Positions 42,915 to 54,319 of a stretch of 64,000 nucleotides of DNA are shown here, one piece after another. This DNA is from Lampris incognitus (lineage: Eukaryota > Chordata > Actinopteri > Lampriformes > Lampridae). A program made the position numbers and the translations under genes. Positions within the stretch are counted from its first letter, which is position 1, and each line of letters begins with the position of its first letter. The stretch spans positions 149,967,249-150,031,248 of the forward strand of contig NC_079211.1 in the NCBI RefSeq assembly GCF_029633865.1. Direction: 5' to 3'. Below the pieces are notes generated by a model. It made no database searches. It had not been told where the DNA came from and was given only the letters and a program-made list of their open reading frames with translations.

Positions 42915-43410
42915 ACATCGCGGAAAAAATGGAGGCCACTGTAGTGTATGCACCCTTCATGTTTTGACAGAAAAATGGGGGAAATTTTTTATTGTTTTCT
43001 CCTCCAAATCCTCAGTGGGTTGGGTAGGCTGTCAATAAATGCATCCCAGATACACAGAACACATGCGGCGACAGCACCCACTGAAAACATAACTCTGAAA
43101 GTCCATTTCTTCATGGTTTGGGATCAATTTAATGCCAAAAAATGTAGTCGTTTTTCCACTAATTTCATCGGCACTCAACTACGGCCCCGAGTTATGACAT
43201 CAGTCAGTATGCCATTCTTTACACCAAACAGTATACTCACTCCACAGGAGGGATTATACAAACCCAACCCAAATCAGTGGTTCTGTGGCGATTTCACTGC
43301 TAGCTGGCGATCAACAGGATCAGAACCTCCATAGCATGTTGGGCTGCTCTCCAAATCCCGAAAGACATGCTGGGTATTTAACATGGTCGTTAGTGTCCAC
43401 ATTATAAACG
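42915..43410. other. No recognised feature
   Basis: A 128-codon plus-strand frame starts at 42948 but has no motif I recognise. Confidence 0.3.
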
Positions 43411-43414
43411 TCAC

Positions 43415-43758
43415 TAGAAGAGCCCCGCTACAATGTAGCGGTTTGGTTCTCCACCCGTCTAAATCTTCATCCTGCCAGCTAACCGCCTTCCCCCTGCCCC
43501 TAAACCCCCCCCCCACTCCAACTCCCTCCCCCAAATGCTCAGAATCATCTGAAATGCCGAGAAAAGCGGTTTTTAGCCATTTTTAGAAAATGCATATTAT
43601 GCATAAGTATGCATAATACCTACCACCTCCAAAAAAAATTAGGATCATAAGTGCGTTTTTGCAAAAATGCATATAGTTTGCATAATGCCAAAACATTTCT
43701 AAGTCCCAGAAAAATCCACTCATATATTTTCGGAATGTGTGTGTGTGTGTGTGTGGTG

Positions 43759-43790
<32 letters not shown>

Positions 43791-44230
43791 GTGTTAGTGT
43801 GTGTGTGTTAGTGTAGATAGCGGGACCGAAAACTAAAGCACTTATGATCCTAATTCTTTTTGGAGGTGGTAGGTATTGTCTCAGAGAGTAAAGGGAAAAA
43901 TCCCAGAAAATTAAAATTATGCATAATTATGCATAAATATGCATTTTTCTACAAATGGCTAAAAAACACTTTTCTCGGCATTTCAGATGATTCTGAGCAT
44001 CTTTGATTTTTTCCCCTGAATAAAAAAAATTTCTGGGACTTGAAATGTTTTGGCATTATGCAAAATAGTAGAAGAACTCCGCTACAATGTAGCGGTTTGG
44101 TTATCCACCCGTCTAAATCTGTCTAAATTATGCGTAATTTTAATTTTCTGGGATTTCTCCCGTACTCTCTGAGGCCATACCTACCACCTCCAGAAAGAAT
44201 TAGGGTCATAAGTGCTTTAGTTTTCAGTCC
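43415..44230. repeat. AT-rich palindromic repeat R4, right side
   Basis: 43415-43590 is the reverse complement of 40565-40752. 43590-43735 continues in reverse (TGCATATTATGCATAAG). 43830-44085 turns to plus orientation (CACTTATGATCCTAATTC … CGGCATTTCAGATGATTC). 44065-44230 turns back. TG/CA runs separate the segments (43735-43810). Confidence 0.75.
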
Positions 44231-44240
44231 CGCTATCTAC

Positions 44241-44242
44241 AC

Positions 44243-44315
<73 letters not shown>

Positions 44316-44339
44316 CACCACACACACACACACACACAT
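44241..44339. repeat. (CA)n microsatellite
   Basis: CA run of ~100 bp with one CTAACACCA interruption; a shorter CA run is at 44711-44750. Confidence 0.95.
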
Positions 44340-44762
44340 TAGGTAAATATGGGAGTTGCTGGCCAAGGCATCTTGTTAATTTTAACATAACTCTCTTCTC
44401 CCAGTGGAAATGTGCAACACCAGAAATGTAAAACCGCAACATGGTTTTTATTATTTTATTGCGTCAGATGACAACTAATTACAACAAGATGAAATGAACC
44501 TTCAACTGAACCAACTAATGTAACATAACTTGATTAACAAGGTGCAGCAGGTCCCTGTGAGGTGGGACGGTTAGGAGGGTGTCCCGCTGCAGATACCGCT
44601 CTGGGGACGGACCTCCACCCTCACCACCTGAGGAGACAGCGAACAAGACAGGCAGGGTGGGTTATACAGCAGCAAGCAAACACAAGATGCACCCTCTCCC
44701 CCCCTCTCTCTCACACACACACTCACACACACACACACACACACACACAAGGCCTACTTACG

Positions 44763-45480
44763 TTATGCGTCACTGTCTTCAACCGCAAGTTCGATCCTTG
44801 AACATGTGTTGGGGTCCCCGGTGCAGAGACATGCAATGCCACACTCCACACTGGCTCTTGCACAGCAGCCTCCTCGGGCACACGTGCTTTTCTTGCAGCG
44901 ACAGTATTTGCTGTGTTTCGCCTCCTTCGGCATCATGGTTGCCATTGACAAGCTGTCTCCCAACACCACTGGCAGCCGGGTAGGTTGGCTGAGCCATGTG
45001 TGCCCCCTTACACACAGCCAAGCGATGCAGGCCTCGGCGAAGGTGAGACAGGAAGCCACCTTCAGTTGGTGGATGTCTCCTTGGGCTGGCAGTGCATCCA
45101 GAGTACCAGCAAAGCCACTCCTGCCACAGAGCGACACCCTGTATGGCCTTGACGCTGTTACGACCTCCTCCCGAGCATCCTGCACAGCGGCACAAGGTCT
45201 GTCAGGTGTTGAATGGCAGCTGTGTAAGCCCGCCTTTTTCCTCTTCTGTACAGACAGCTCGCTGTGTCACATCCGGTAAGTATGTAGGTGCCGAGGAGGA
45301 GGGATGTGAGTTCTGCAGCTGCAGCACCATACTTCCCTGCCAGAGCTTTCGTGATGGCATGACCAGGCAGGGAGATATCCATCGTCTTCACCCGCAGCTC
45401 CTGCAGGCCATCCACGTGTGTGATGCAGTACACTTCCGCCGAGTTGACCGACCGCTGCCAGCTGTTTCCGCTTCCGCCTT
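44763..45480 (-). pseudogene. Broken frame with GCDT and Cys-rich motifs
   Basis: Two overlapping minus frames. The upstream one (45433-45158) reads VDGLQELRVKTMDISLPGHA then LLLGTYILTGCDTASCLYRR; the downstream one (45185-44763) ends with a Cys-rich tail, KYCRCKKSTCARGGCCARAS then VECGIACLCTGD. The GCDT(T/A)S…GK pattern followed by a CXC-like Cys cluster occurs in uncharacterised proteins that are often multi-copy in animal genomes, which suggests a transposon-linked protein; this link is from memory and weak. A frameshift near 45160-45185 breaks it. No DDE motif is seen. Function unknown. Confidence 0.45.
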
Positions 45481-45745
45481 CGTGAGCGGCGGCTTCGTGA
45501 GATCGACAACTTTTATTTTTTCTATCATTAGTTCTTTACATTCTGCCCTAACCTCCTCATTTTGTTCTGATTTAGCTATTTTCTGTGCTTAGTTCACTTA
45601 TCGCCAGATTACCTAGTTTCTTTCTTATACGAATCTTGTGTTTAGTAGGTAGCTTCCTGTTGCCAGTTTGTTACTAGCATTGAGCTTAGCCTAGCTTAGC
45701 AGCTAGCTCTATTGCACTCGCAGTCAAAGCAGCCTGGTTAAAACG

Positions 45746-45906
45746 ATGGTTTGTGGTGACTGCTCCGTAGTTACAGACAGGTTGTCTCTACTAGAGAGAC
45801 GTGACCGTGAGTTAGAGCAGCTGCTTTCGGCTAGGATTACCTTAGACGTGACGGGTCCTCCAGATAGCCTTAGCCCCGGGCCTGACAGCAGGCCTGCTAT
45901 TGCTAG
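45746..45906 (+). pseudogene. LINE ORF1, N-terminal piece
   Basis: ATG at 45746: MVCGDCSVVTDRLSLLERRD, RELEQLLSARITLD. The Leu/Glu/Arg-rich segment fits a short coiled coil at the start of LINE ORF1. It reaches LSPGPDSRPAIAS and is then cut by the solo LTR at 45907. The DSRPAI stretch is the seed of the 47-bp array on the other side. Confidence 0.6.
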
Positions 45907-46619
45907 TGTAACCAGGTTAAAATTAATGTTTTTATTTTATTTTGTTTGAGTATGAAATATCACCAAATCCTGTCTGTGTGCTGTTGTTTGTGTTTACTAC
46001 ATTTTATTTTATGTCATTATTTACTTTTATGTATGTTTTCCAACGACCGTCATATACTTGTACTGTCGCTTTAAGAGAGAGGTCTTGTGGGTACACGGAA
46101 GAGGGAACGCGGGAGAGGCCATTTTTGTTTTGTGGGAGGAGTCTCAAGCAGCGATCGAGCCGAGCCACGCGTGTTTCTTACCGTAGGACAGTTTTGCTGG
46201 TTGAGGAGAACGTAACCGTGAGTATCCCTGTAAGAAGATACTACAAGCTGTGGGATAAAATACTTGTTTATCCTTTCTTACATCGGAGTCCCGTGGACGG
46301 TTTCTCCTTCTAACGCACACGAGTGAAGTCCGGCAGTGGTTGAACTTCGACCCCCACGTCCGTAAGAAACACCGCTCCCGCTGGGACGTTTGTCGAAGGG
46401 TTTGAAACCAAAATAAATGGCAAGGTGGGCCAAATAGAGTCCTGTGTGTCCCCCCTCCTTCCTTGATCATGATGATGATGATGATGATGAGAGACTGAGG
46501 GACCCCCACAACACCTGGGGCCCCACCCAAAATAGAACACAACGCAGAGCTAATGATGAGAGTGACGGGCGTGCAGCAGGTTGACCGGCATAGAACAGCA
46601 TAGAACTGCCCCCGTTACA
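45907..46619 (+). mobile_element. Solo LTR (713 bp) in LINE ORF1
   Basis: Begins TGTAACCAGG and ends CCCCCGTTACA (TG…CA with TGTAAC/GTTACA inverted ends). Contains AATAAA near 46411 and a (TGA)n run. Flanks CTAG (45903-45906) and TTAG (46620-46623) fit a 4-bp target duplication with one change. No internal region, so it arose by LTR-LTR recombination. Parent family not recognised. Confidence 0.7.
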
Positions 46620-47198
46620 TTAGCACTAGCTCAGTAGCCCCGGGCCTGACAGCAGGCCTGCTATTGTTAGCACTAGCTCAATAGCCCCGGGCCTGACGGC
46701 AGACCTGCTATTGTCAGCACTAGCTCAGTAGCCCCGGGCCTGACAGCGGGCCTGCTATTGTTAGCACTAGCTCAGTAGCCCCGGGCCTGACAGCAGGCCT
46801 GCTATTGATAGAACTAGCTCAGTAGCCCCGGGCCTGACAGCAGGCCTGCTATTGTTAGCACTAGCTCAGTAGCCCCGGGCCTGACAGTAGGCCCGCTATT
46901 GTTGGCACTAGCTCAGTAGCCCCGGGCCTGACAGCAGGCCCGCTATGGTTAGCACTATCTCAGTAGCCCCGGGCCTGACAGTAGGCCCGCTATGGTTAGC
47001 ACTATCTCAGTAGCCCCGGGCCTGACAGCAGACCCGCTATTGTTAGCACTAGCTCAGTAGCCCCGGGCCTGACAGCAGGCCCGCTATTGTTAGCACTAGC
47101 TCAGTAGCCCCGGGCCTGACAGCAGGCCTGCTATTGTTAGCACTAGCTCAGTAGCCCCGGGCCTGACAGCAGGCCTGCTATTGTTAGCACTAGCTCAG
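46620..47198. repeat. 47-bp minisatellite, ~12 units, from LINE ORF1
   Basis: Unit TTAGCACTAGCTCAGTAGCC CCGGGCCTGACAGCAGGCCT GCTATTG (in blocks). The CCCCGGGCCTGACAGCAGGCC core also occurs once at 45875-45897, left of the solo LTR, so the array grew from ORF1 sequence. A 47-bp period shifts frame in every unit. Confidence 0.9.
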
Positions 47199-47379
47199 CT
47201 TCGTCAGCAGATGCAGTGGAGTTTGTCTCTGTTTACCGGTGTGGGAAGGCTCGCAAGAGCAAGCCACCGGTCATGTGGCCTGGTCTGCATTCACCTCTCC
47301 CGACTGCAAACCGGCTTTCTCCACTCACCAGCCCTGTTGGTAGTCCTACCGGCCATCGCGCTTCTCCCCTTCTGTCGAC

Positions 47380-47898
47380 AGAGTAAAGCAACGCACGCTA
47401 GTGATAGGAGACTCCATTACCCGCAATGTTAGATTAGCTTCGCCAGCCTTGGTTCACTGTTTACCCGGGACCAGAGTCTCCGACATAGAGGCTAATCTTA
47501 GGGTGCTGGCATCACGGAGGGAGAGTCAGGGAACCCAGGCACACAGCACCACTACTTTCAGCAACATTGTTATTCATGTCGGCACCAATAATGCTAGGAT
47601 GAAGCAATCAGAGATCACAAAAGCCAGCCTAGTCAGAATGCTTGAGTTTGCCAGAAAGATGTGTCGGCATCGATTAATTATCTCTGGTCCCTTACCAGTG
47701 AGGGGTAATGATTAGATGTACAGTAGGCTCACCTCAATGAACCGCTGGCTGACTCGTTACTGTAATGAGCAGGGATTTGGCTTTGTTGATAACTGGCCTT
47801 TCTGGGGCCACCCTTACCTGCTGAAAGTGGACGGCATCCACCCTACTGGGGACGGCGCCATTCTTTTGTCTAGCAATATAGATAGCTGTTTACTTTGA
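47380..47898 (+). pseudogene. LINE ORF1 esterase (SGNH/GDSL) domain
   Basis: SGNH-fold esterase domains occur in ORF1 of CR1-type LINEs. Visible blocks in order: VIGDSITRNVRLA (block I, Ser of GDS), LPGTRVSDIEANL, VIHVGTNNARMKQSEI (Gly/Asn blocks), LIISGPLPVRG, and VDGIHPTGDGAILLS (Asp-x-x-His catalytic block). The key GDS, GTN and DxxH residues are kept. A TAG at 47713-47715 splits it between SGPLP and MYSRLTSMNRW. The part linking it to the N-terminus is replaced by the array. Confidence 0.8.
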
Positions 47899-48109
47899 CA
47901 CTAGGGACTTATCATTCAGCAGGTTGCAGGTGATTAGACAGCCTGCTCGGGTTACATCTAGTGCGGATGTGGAGTCAAGTAGTTTAATTAATATGATTAG
48001 TCAGGGAATTTCCCATAGTGTAGATTATCAGTCTGATAGCTTGGTCTATAACATTGAGACTGTCTCCCTACCCTGCTGTATTGCTCCCAAGCTCTCCTCT
48101 CCTAAATGA

Positions 48110-49194
48110 GTGAATCACAATGATCTAGTAATTATTCCTACCACTGGTAGTGGTGAGATGTGCGACAAAGTACCTAATAATCTACAAAACCAAACAGCTA
48201 ATGTTATCAAGAATGTGACCACATATCGTCCAAAGCGTTGGTGGCCAAAACCCTCAACAAGGAGTCTAATTCCAATTAATCTTTCACCTATTACTGGCTC
48301 TAAAGCTCTGCCTACTACTGATCACTTCCACAAGACGCTTAAATTTGGTTTCATAAATATCAGCTCACTGTCTACCAAAGCCTTACTAATAAATGATCTG
48401 ATTCTTGAACATAGTTTTGATATGACTGGGTTATGTGAAACATGGCTGAAACCAAATGTTTTCCTTCCCTTAAATGAAGCTTCCCCACCTGACTATACTT
48501 ATGCTCATGTACCTCGGGCAAATAAACAAGATGGGGGTGTTGCCTTAATATATAAATCTATTTTCAATCTGACTTCTAGACTCGAATCTAAATTCCAGTC
48601 TTTTGAGTCTCTTATTCTTGGTCCATCTCCCTCAGCCATGAATAGACTCGGCTCAGTCCAAATTGTGATACTCTACCGGCCTCCTGGCTGTTACTCGTTA
48701 TTTTGAAAGAGAATTTGTCCCAGGCCTTGTTACTCACTCTGATGAGATTCTAATTCTTGGTGATTTCAATATTCATCTGAATAAGGCTGCTGATCCTCTA
48801 AGTAAAGCCTTTCTGGCACTAGTTGATACTTTTGGGTTCCCTCAGTTTGTTCGAGAGTCGACTCATTGCAGTGGTAACACCCTTGATTTGGTTTTATCTA
48901 AAGGGGATAGCTGTTTCTGATCTGAATGTCTTACCAACCACATCTGCTGTGTCAGATCATTTTCTCATCAAATTTGAAGCTTTATTGGCCTGTCCAGTTA
49001 ATGTCAGCGCAGATGTAATTGCCACTCGCCATATCGGTCCCTCCACTGTGACTGCATTTGGCCAGCAGCTGCCTGAAGTATTGGCTTCTTTCACTGTGGT
49101 AACTGACTTTGTTGAACATTTCACTAGTGACTTAAATGTGGCCCTCTCTAGTCTCCTCGATTCAGTTGCACCTCTCACTACCAGAGCTAGGTGA
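48110..49194 (+). pseudogene. LINE ORF2 endonuclease
   Basis: AP-endonuclease-like domain that nicks target DNA. Blocks: KFGFINISSLSTKALLINDL, GLCETWLKP (the ETW block), DGGVALIYKS, VILYRPPG (48670-48690). After a frameshift near 48705 comes ILGDFNIHL, and after another VSDHFLIKFE (48950, the SDH catalytic block). A TGA at 49192 precedes the RT part. At least three lesions. Confidence 0.8.
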
Positions 49195-49284
49195 CTAAAG
49201 AGGCCTACACCCTGGTTTAATGATGAGACACATGCTCTTAAGCGGACCTGCAGGAGACTGGAACGTAAATGGCGAAAATCAAAA

Positions 49285-51146
49285 TTGGAAGTTTTTTACC
49301 TATCATGGCACAAGTGTTTATTGAAATACAAGCGTGCTTTATCTACTGCAAAAACATTGTATCTCTCTCACTTAATAAATATTAATAAACATAACCCCAG
49401 ATTTCTCTTTGACACTGTATCTAAACTTACTAAAAAGCAGTCATCTATTAGCTACTTACCATTCACAGCCCATGAATTTCTAGATTTTTTCTGCAATAAG
49501 GTTGATGAGATCTTAAACAAAATTAGTTCTTCAACTCCATCTACTCCTGCAGATCCTGTCTTACCAAATTCATATCTACACAATGAGTCACTGACAGTTC
49601 CAGTTATTACAGCTTTTGAGACTATCTCTCTTGATACTTTGACTGAGTTCGTGTCAGCTTCTAAATCAACTGCTTGCATACTTGATCCCTTACCAGCAAA
49701 ACTTTTTAAAGACCTCTGGCCTTTTCTCGGACCTACAATGCTAGACATCGTTAATTTATCTCTTACTACTGGCATTGTCCTCAGCAGTTTTAAGACAGCT
49801 GTGGTTAAACCTCTACTTAAAAAACCGCACCTTGATCCAGGGTCTCTTAATAACTATCGGCCAGTCTCTAATCTTCCATTCTTCTCTAAAGTACTAGAGA
49901 GAGTTGTGTATCAACAACTTTTGAACCATATAAAAGAAAACGATCTATATGAACCTTTTCAGTCGGCTTTCAGGCCCTGTCACTCCACTGAAACTGCTCT
50001 GACCAGAGTGGTAAATGATCTTCTACTGGCTATCGACTCTGATTCCACTTCTGTGCTTCTACTACTGGGCCTCAGTGCAGCCTTCGACACCACTGATCAC
50101 TGTATACTTTTAGATAGATTAAATTGTCATTTTGGTGTCTCTGGCTTAGCTCTCTCTTGGCTTAAGTCCTACTTATCTGGAAGAACATGTTGTGTCTGCT
50201 ATAGTAATATTATATCAAAATGTTCTGACATTAAATATGGTTTGCCTCAGGGCTCAGTACTTGGCCCTCTACTTTTCTCTCTTTACATTACACCTCTTGG
50301 CCAAATTATACGCAGTTATGGAATAAATTTCCATTGCTATGCTGATGATACTCAGTTGTATGTGCCTATAAGGGCTGATGATCATACTCAAATCACTAAC
50401 TTAGAGGCCTGCTTGGCTACTGTGAAAAACTGGATGTCACTTAACTTTCTGCTTTTAAATTCGGATAAAACCGAGATGCTGGTCATTGGCCCTGCTAGAC
50501 ACAGACACCAATTTGATCAAGTAACAATAACAATCGACAACTCTGTGGTTTCACAAAGTGTGGCAGCCAAAAATTTTGGTGTTACGTTTGATCCCAGCCT
50601 TTCCTTTGATAAGCACATTAAAGAAATCACCAAGACTGCCTTTTTTCACTTACGTAACGTAGCTAAAATTCGGTCTTTTCTCTCCATGGCTGACGCAGAG
50701 ACTCTAATACATGCATTTGTTTCATCCACACTTGATTACTGTAATATTCTGTTCTCAGGTCTGCCACATTCTAGTACTAAAGGTCTAGAATCCTAACTAA
50801 AACTAGGACATTTGACCATATTACACCAATTCTTGCCTCCCTTCATTGGCTTCCTATCCATGTTAGATCAGAATACAAGGTGCTTCTGCTGACTTATAAA
50901 ACCCTAAATGGGCTTGCTCCATCCTACCTGTCTGATCTCCTTAAACCTTACATGCCATCTCGAGCACTTCATTCTCAAAATGCAGGGCTCCTGTGTGTAC
51001 CCAAAGTTAAAAAGAAGTCAGCTGGTGGCAGCAGGGCCTTTTCCTATCAGGCTCCATTGTTGTGGAATAACCTGCCTGCTGCCATCAGACCATCAGAGTC
51101 TGTTGAGTCTTTAAATCCAGACTTAAAACTCATCTTTTTGCCTTAG
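49285..51146 (+). pseudogene. LINE ORF2 reverse transcriptase
   Basis: 503 codons stay open from 49285: CILDPLPAKLFKD, LKKPHLDPGSLNNYRPVSNL, SAFRPCHSTETAL, GLSAAFDTTDH (first catalytic Asp region), LPQGSVLGPLLFSLYI, YADD at 50338-50349 (YADDTQLYVPI), LNSDKTEMLVIG, FFHLRNVAKIRSFLS and LDYCNILFSGLP. A TAA at 50794 is followed in another frame by LTYKTLNGLAPSYLSDLL and a typical WNNLPAAIR end at 51146. Domain order and motifs are those of CR1/L2/Rex1-group LINEs. The catalytic region is intact, so loss is recent. Confidence 0.9.
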
Positions 51147-51882
51147 TTTACAATTAGTTGCCTTTAAGTTGAGTGCTTCACAACCTGTACTGGATGGCGG
51201 GTTGGTTTTCTGTCTCAATTAATTTACCAACCACTGTTCTGCCGACGAGATTATCGAGTATAGATTACAGAGTATAGATTATGACGAATTGATGACTTAG
51301 TTGATTATGGCTAATGACTATTGCAATCTGTTCTCTTCTCTAACATGTCTTTTCTCTCTCTCTCTGAATGACGTCTTCTCCTTTCTCTTTCTCTGTGTTT
51401 GAATGGTGTCATGTGAGTCTCTCTTGCATGCTTGTGCAGTCGGTTCTCCTCCCAGGTCTCCGTGGTGATGGTGGCCGCCATTTGGATGCTGCCTGCCCTT
51501 CCACTCCTCACATAAGTTTTTCTTATTACATGATGCTGCTGGTCACGTGGCTTGGGTCCTGGACTGCTCCGTTGGCACGTGGACACTGCTTGGCATCCTG
51601 TGCATCATGTTCTTCATAAATTTTATGTCCATTATAATTCTGTTATCCTCTTTCAATGTTGTATTATGTAAATTGCGTGAACACAACATCCATTGCACGC
51701 TGTCCGTCTTGGAAGAGAGATCCCTCTTCTGTTGCTCTCCCTGAGGTTTCTTCCTAGTTTTTCTCCCTGTTAAATGTTTTTTTTTAGGGAGTTGTTCCTT
51801 ATCCGATGAGAGGGTCTAAGGACAGGATGTTGTGTTGCTGTTAAGCCCACTGAGGCACATTTGTAATTTGTGATATTCTGAA

Positions 51883-52300
51883 ACTGTGAAAAGATTGGGC
51901 AACTTTTCTTTTCACTGTGTTTGGGAATGCGATAAACAGTTTTGGAGGGAGATTAAATGCGCTCTGGAGAGTATATTGGGCGTACACTTAACACTTGATC
52001 CTACGTTTTTCATTTTAGGTTTACACCCTGATCACAGCATACCTCTAGGAAGGATATTGCTGCCTTGGATCTTTGCGTACTGCTTGCAAAAAGAGTTATT
52101 TCACTCTCTGGGAAGAAGACAAACCAAAAATCATTAATTCGATTAAAGAATTGTCCATAACTCCACCTCTGGAAAAGATTACTTACATTATTCTAGGTAA
52201 ACAATCACTCTTTGAAAACATTTGGGGTCCTTTTCTACAATATCTGGAGAATGTGGATCTGAGTAATGTGATGAATGTGGCAGACGGGGTACACATTTAA
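51883..52300 (+). mobile_element. L1-type LINE ORF2 C-terminal fragment
   Basis: GNFSFHCVWECDKQFWREIK, LTLDPTFFILGLHPD and LPWIFAYCLQKELF match the HCxWxC…FW…LGL pattern at the end of L1-type ORF2. Frameshift near 52120. It shares TTTTCACTGTGTTTGGGAAT with 38905-38933. Confidence 0.65.
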
Positions 52301-52356
52301 GTGGTCCTCCGCGGTAGCGTGAAATAACACCTTTACTTGATTGTTCTGTTCCGAGC

Positions 52357-52727
52357 AGCACAGTGGCGCAGTGGTTAGTGTGGTCGCCTCAGAACAAGAC
52401 GGTCCTGGGTTCGAGCCCCGGGGTAGCCCAACCTTGGTGGGTCATCTCGGGTCGTGCTCTGTGTGGCGTTTGCATGTTCTCCCCGTGTCTGTGTGGGTTT
52501 CCTCCGGGGGACTCCGGTTTCCTCCCACAGTCCAAAGACATGTAGGTCAGGTGGATCGGCCGTACTACAGTGTCCCTAGGTGTGAATGTGTGTGGGGGCC
52601 CTGTGACGGCCTGGCAGCCTGTCCAGGGTGTCTCCCCACCTGCCGCCCAATGGCTGCTGGGGTAGGCTCCAGCATCCCCGCCACCCTGAGAGCAGGATAA
52701 GCGGTTCAGGTAATGGATGGATGGAGG
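52357..52727 (+). mobile_element. SINE family A, full-length
   Basis: A box CAGTGGCGCAGTGG, B box GGGTTCGAGCCCCGG, body and (ATGG)n tail as in 1602-1938. The single AAAGACATGTAGGTCAGGTG phrase gives the unexpanded state. No clean target duplication seen. Confidence 0.85.
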
Positions 52728-52729
52728 AA

Positions 52730-53235
52730 GTTCGACCATGTCTCTCCGAAGTTTAAATTGTTTGAAGGTAGTATTAAAGTTCTCAAAATGTTAATGTTGG
52801 TGTCAGTCATTTTCCTAACAGACATACGAACATATGTGATGCATTAATATCTCAACTGGGTATCTATCTTGACAGAATGTGGAGTTTAAAAACCGGCTGT
52901 CAATCTGACCACCCATGGTCGAGTTAGGTAGGAGGGAAATCCCGGTCATTCTAGCGGTCATCAAGTCTGGATGAAACAAATGCATGTCTTACGGACTTTG
53001 TGTCAGCCATGGACAGGGAAGACGGACTTTTAGCGATGTTACGCAAGTGAGAAAAGGCCGTCTTGGGGATCTCGTTTATGTGCTTATCAAAGGAAAGACC
53101 GGATGTGCTGGCACAGAAAAGCCAGCTTTCCCTGGCAGTCTACCAAGCTGGTGCAGTGCCCAGGCGACTAAACAGAACATATGGGGGGGGGGGGGGAGTT
53201 GTGAAGATGCAGCGCTCCAGCTAAAACATCTACCT
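52730..53235. other. No recognised feature
   Basis: Contains a 12-G run near 53187 and an open frame from 52984 that enters SINE B; no gene recognised. Confidence 0.35.
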
Positions 53236-53238
53236 CAG

Positions 53239-53628
53239 AGGCGTCTGGGTGGCGTAGCGGCCTGTTCTGTTGCCTACCAACAGGGGGGTCGGCGGCTCGA
53301 ATCCCCGTGTTACCTCCGGCTTGGTCGGGCGTCTCTACAGACACAACTGGCCGTGTCTGGGGGTGGGAAGCCGGATGTGGGTATCTGTCCTGGTCGCTGC
53401 ACTAGCGCCTCCTCTGGTCGGTCGGGATGCCAGTTCAGGGGGGAGGGGGAATAGCGTGACCCTCCCACGTGCTACGTCCCCCTGGTGAAACTCCTCACTG
53501 TCAGGTGAAAAGAGGCAGCTGGTGACCCCACATGTATGGGAGGAGGCATGTGGTAGTCTGCAGCCCTCCCCGGATGGGGAGAGGGGGTGGAGCAGAGACC
53601 AGGACGGCTCGGAAGAGTGGGGTAGTTG
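53239..53628 (+). mobile_element. SINE family B, full-length
   Basis: GCGTCTGGGTGGCGTAGCGG head, CGGCTCGAATCCCCG B-box region, then the standard body to AGTGGGGTAGTTGG. A TG run follows. Confidence 0.85.
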
Positions 53629-53864
53629 GCGTGTGTGTGTGTGTGCCTTTGTTAGTTTGAGTGTGTGTGTTTGTGATTCTGATCTAATTCCTCCTCTCCA
53701 AAATAAATACTGATTCATATCTTGCGAGCAAAATTGGCTCCATGGGCACTGACCTGACGGTAAAGCAGCCCTGGGACCTGGTTCAGCACCGGCGGATGCT
53801 GCTCGACAGCGGTGCCTGTTTGAATTACATAGAATACAGCCGGTTTCTGCCTTCACTCTTTCTG

Positions 53865-54315
53865 GACACCCAGAGAGCAAAACTGCTGTGGCCCGGACCC
53901 GTCCCACACTGACGCTTCATCCGGCCCACATACCGTGTGGAGCGATGGCACTTGGGCGGTCCGCTCCTGTTTGCCAGATCCGGGTCAGAACCAGGCCATA
54001 GCAATGCCACGTGTGTCACATATTAGCCAAAGGTGGCCATATTTGTTTTGTGATATTTGGGCCATATTCACCATTTACCACACGGGGCACTTCAGGGTCA
54101 CATCCAGATCACATGTTGCCCAGAGCACCGCGTCCTTGCCAAAAAAGGCCCACATGTGATTTGGCATATTTGCTGTTATACGTCCCCGGGCGCAGCTCCA
54201 GGCAGGGGCCGTGGTCCCCGGGCGCCCGGGGACCACGGCTGGGCATGTGGGCCACTTCAGGCCCACGGCCATGTTGTCCGGGCCAGCAGAAGGCTGTCGG
54301 TGCTGCGTCGCTGCC
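53865..54315 (-). mobile_element. Non-autonomous repeat R2, copy 2
   Basis: Reverse complement of 20450-20905 along its length, with an extra local inverted stretch (54185-54240, CCCCGGGCGC…GCGCCCGGGG) not present in copy 1. Confidence 0.6.
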
Positions 54316-54319
54316 TGAA

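Larger units (their letters stand above)
45510..51880 (+). mobile_element. CR1/L2-type LINE, nearly full length, disabled
   Basis: Order: 5' UTR (45510-45745), ORF1 (45746-47898, interrupted), ORF2 with endonuclease and RT (48110-51146), long 3' UTR. The 3' UTR matches 23030-23960 (minus), 55090-55308 and 61728-61895 (minus), so the family has at least four loci here. It uses target-primed reverse transcription; the other copies are 5'-truncated as expected. It is disabled by a solo LTR and minisatellite in ORF1 and by stops and frameshifts in ORF2. The exact 5' border and tail are not defined. Confidence 0.8.

Noticed and set aside
41514..42960. Family of short minus frames starting MSKLTEK
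   Set aside because: Each is one or two units of the 69-70-bp array; repeated identity reflects the DNA repeat, and frames break with T-run length.
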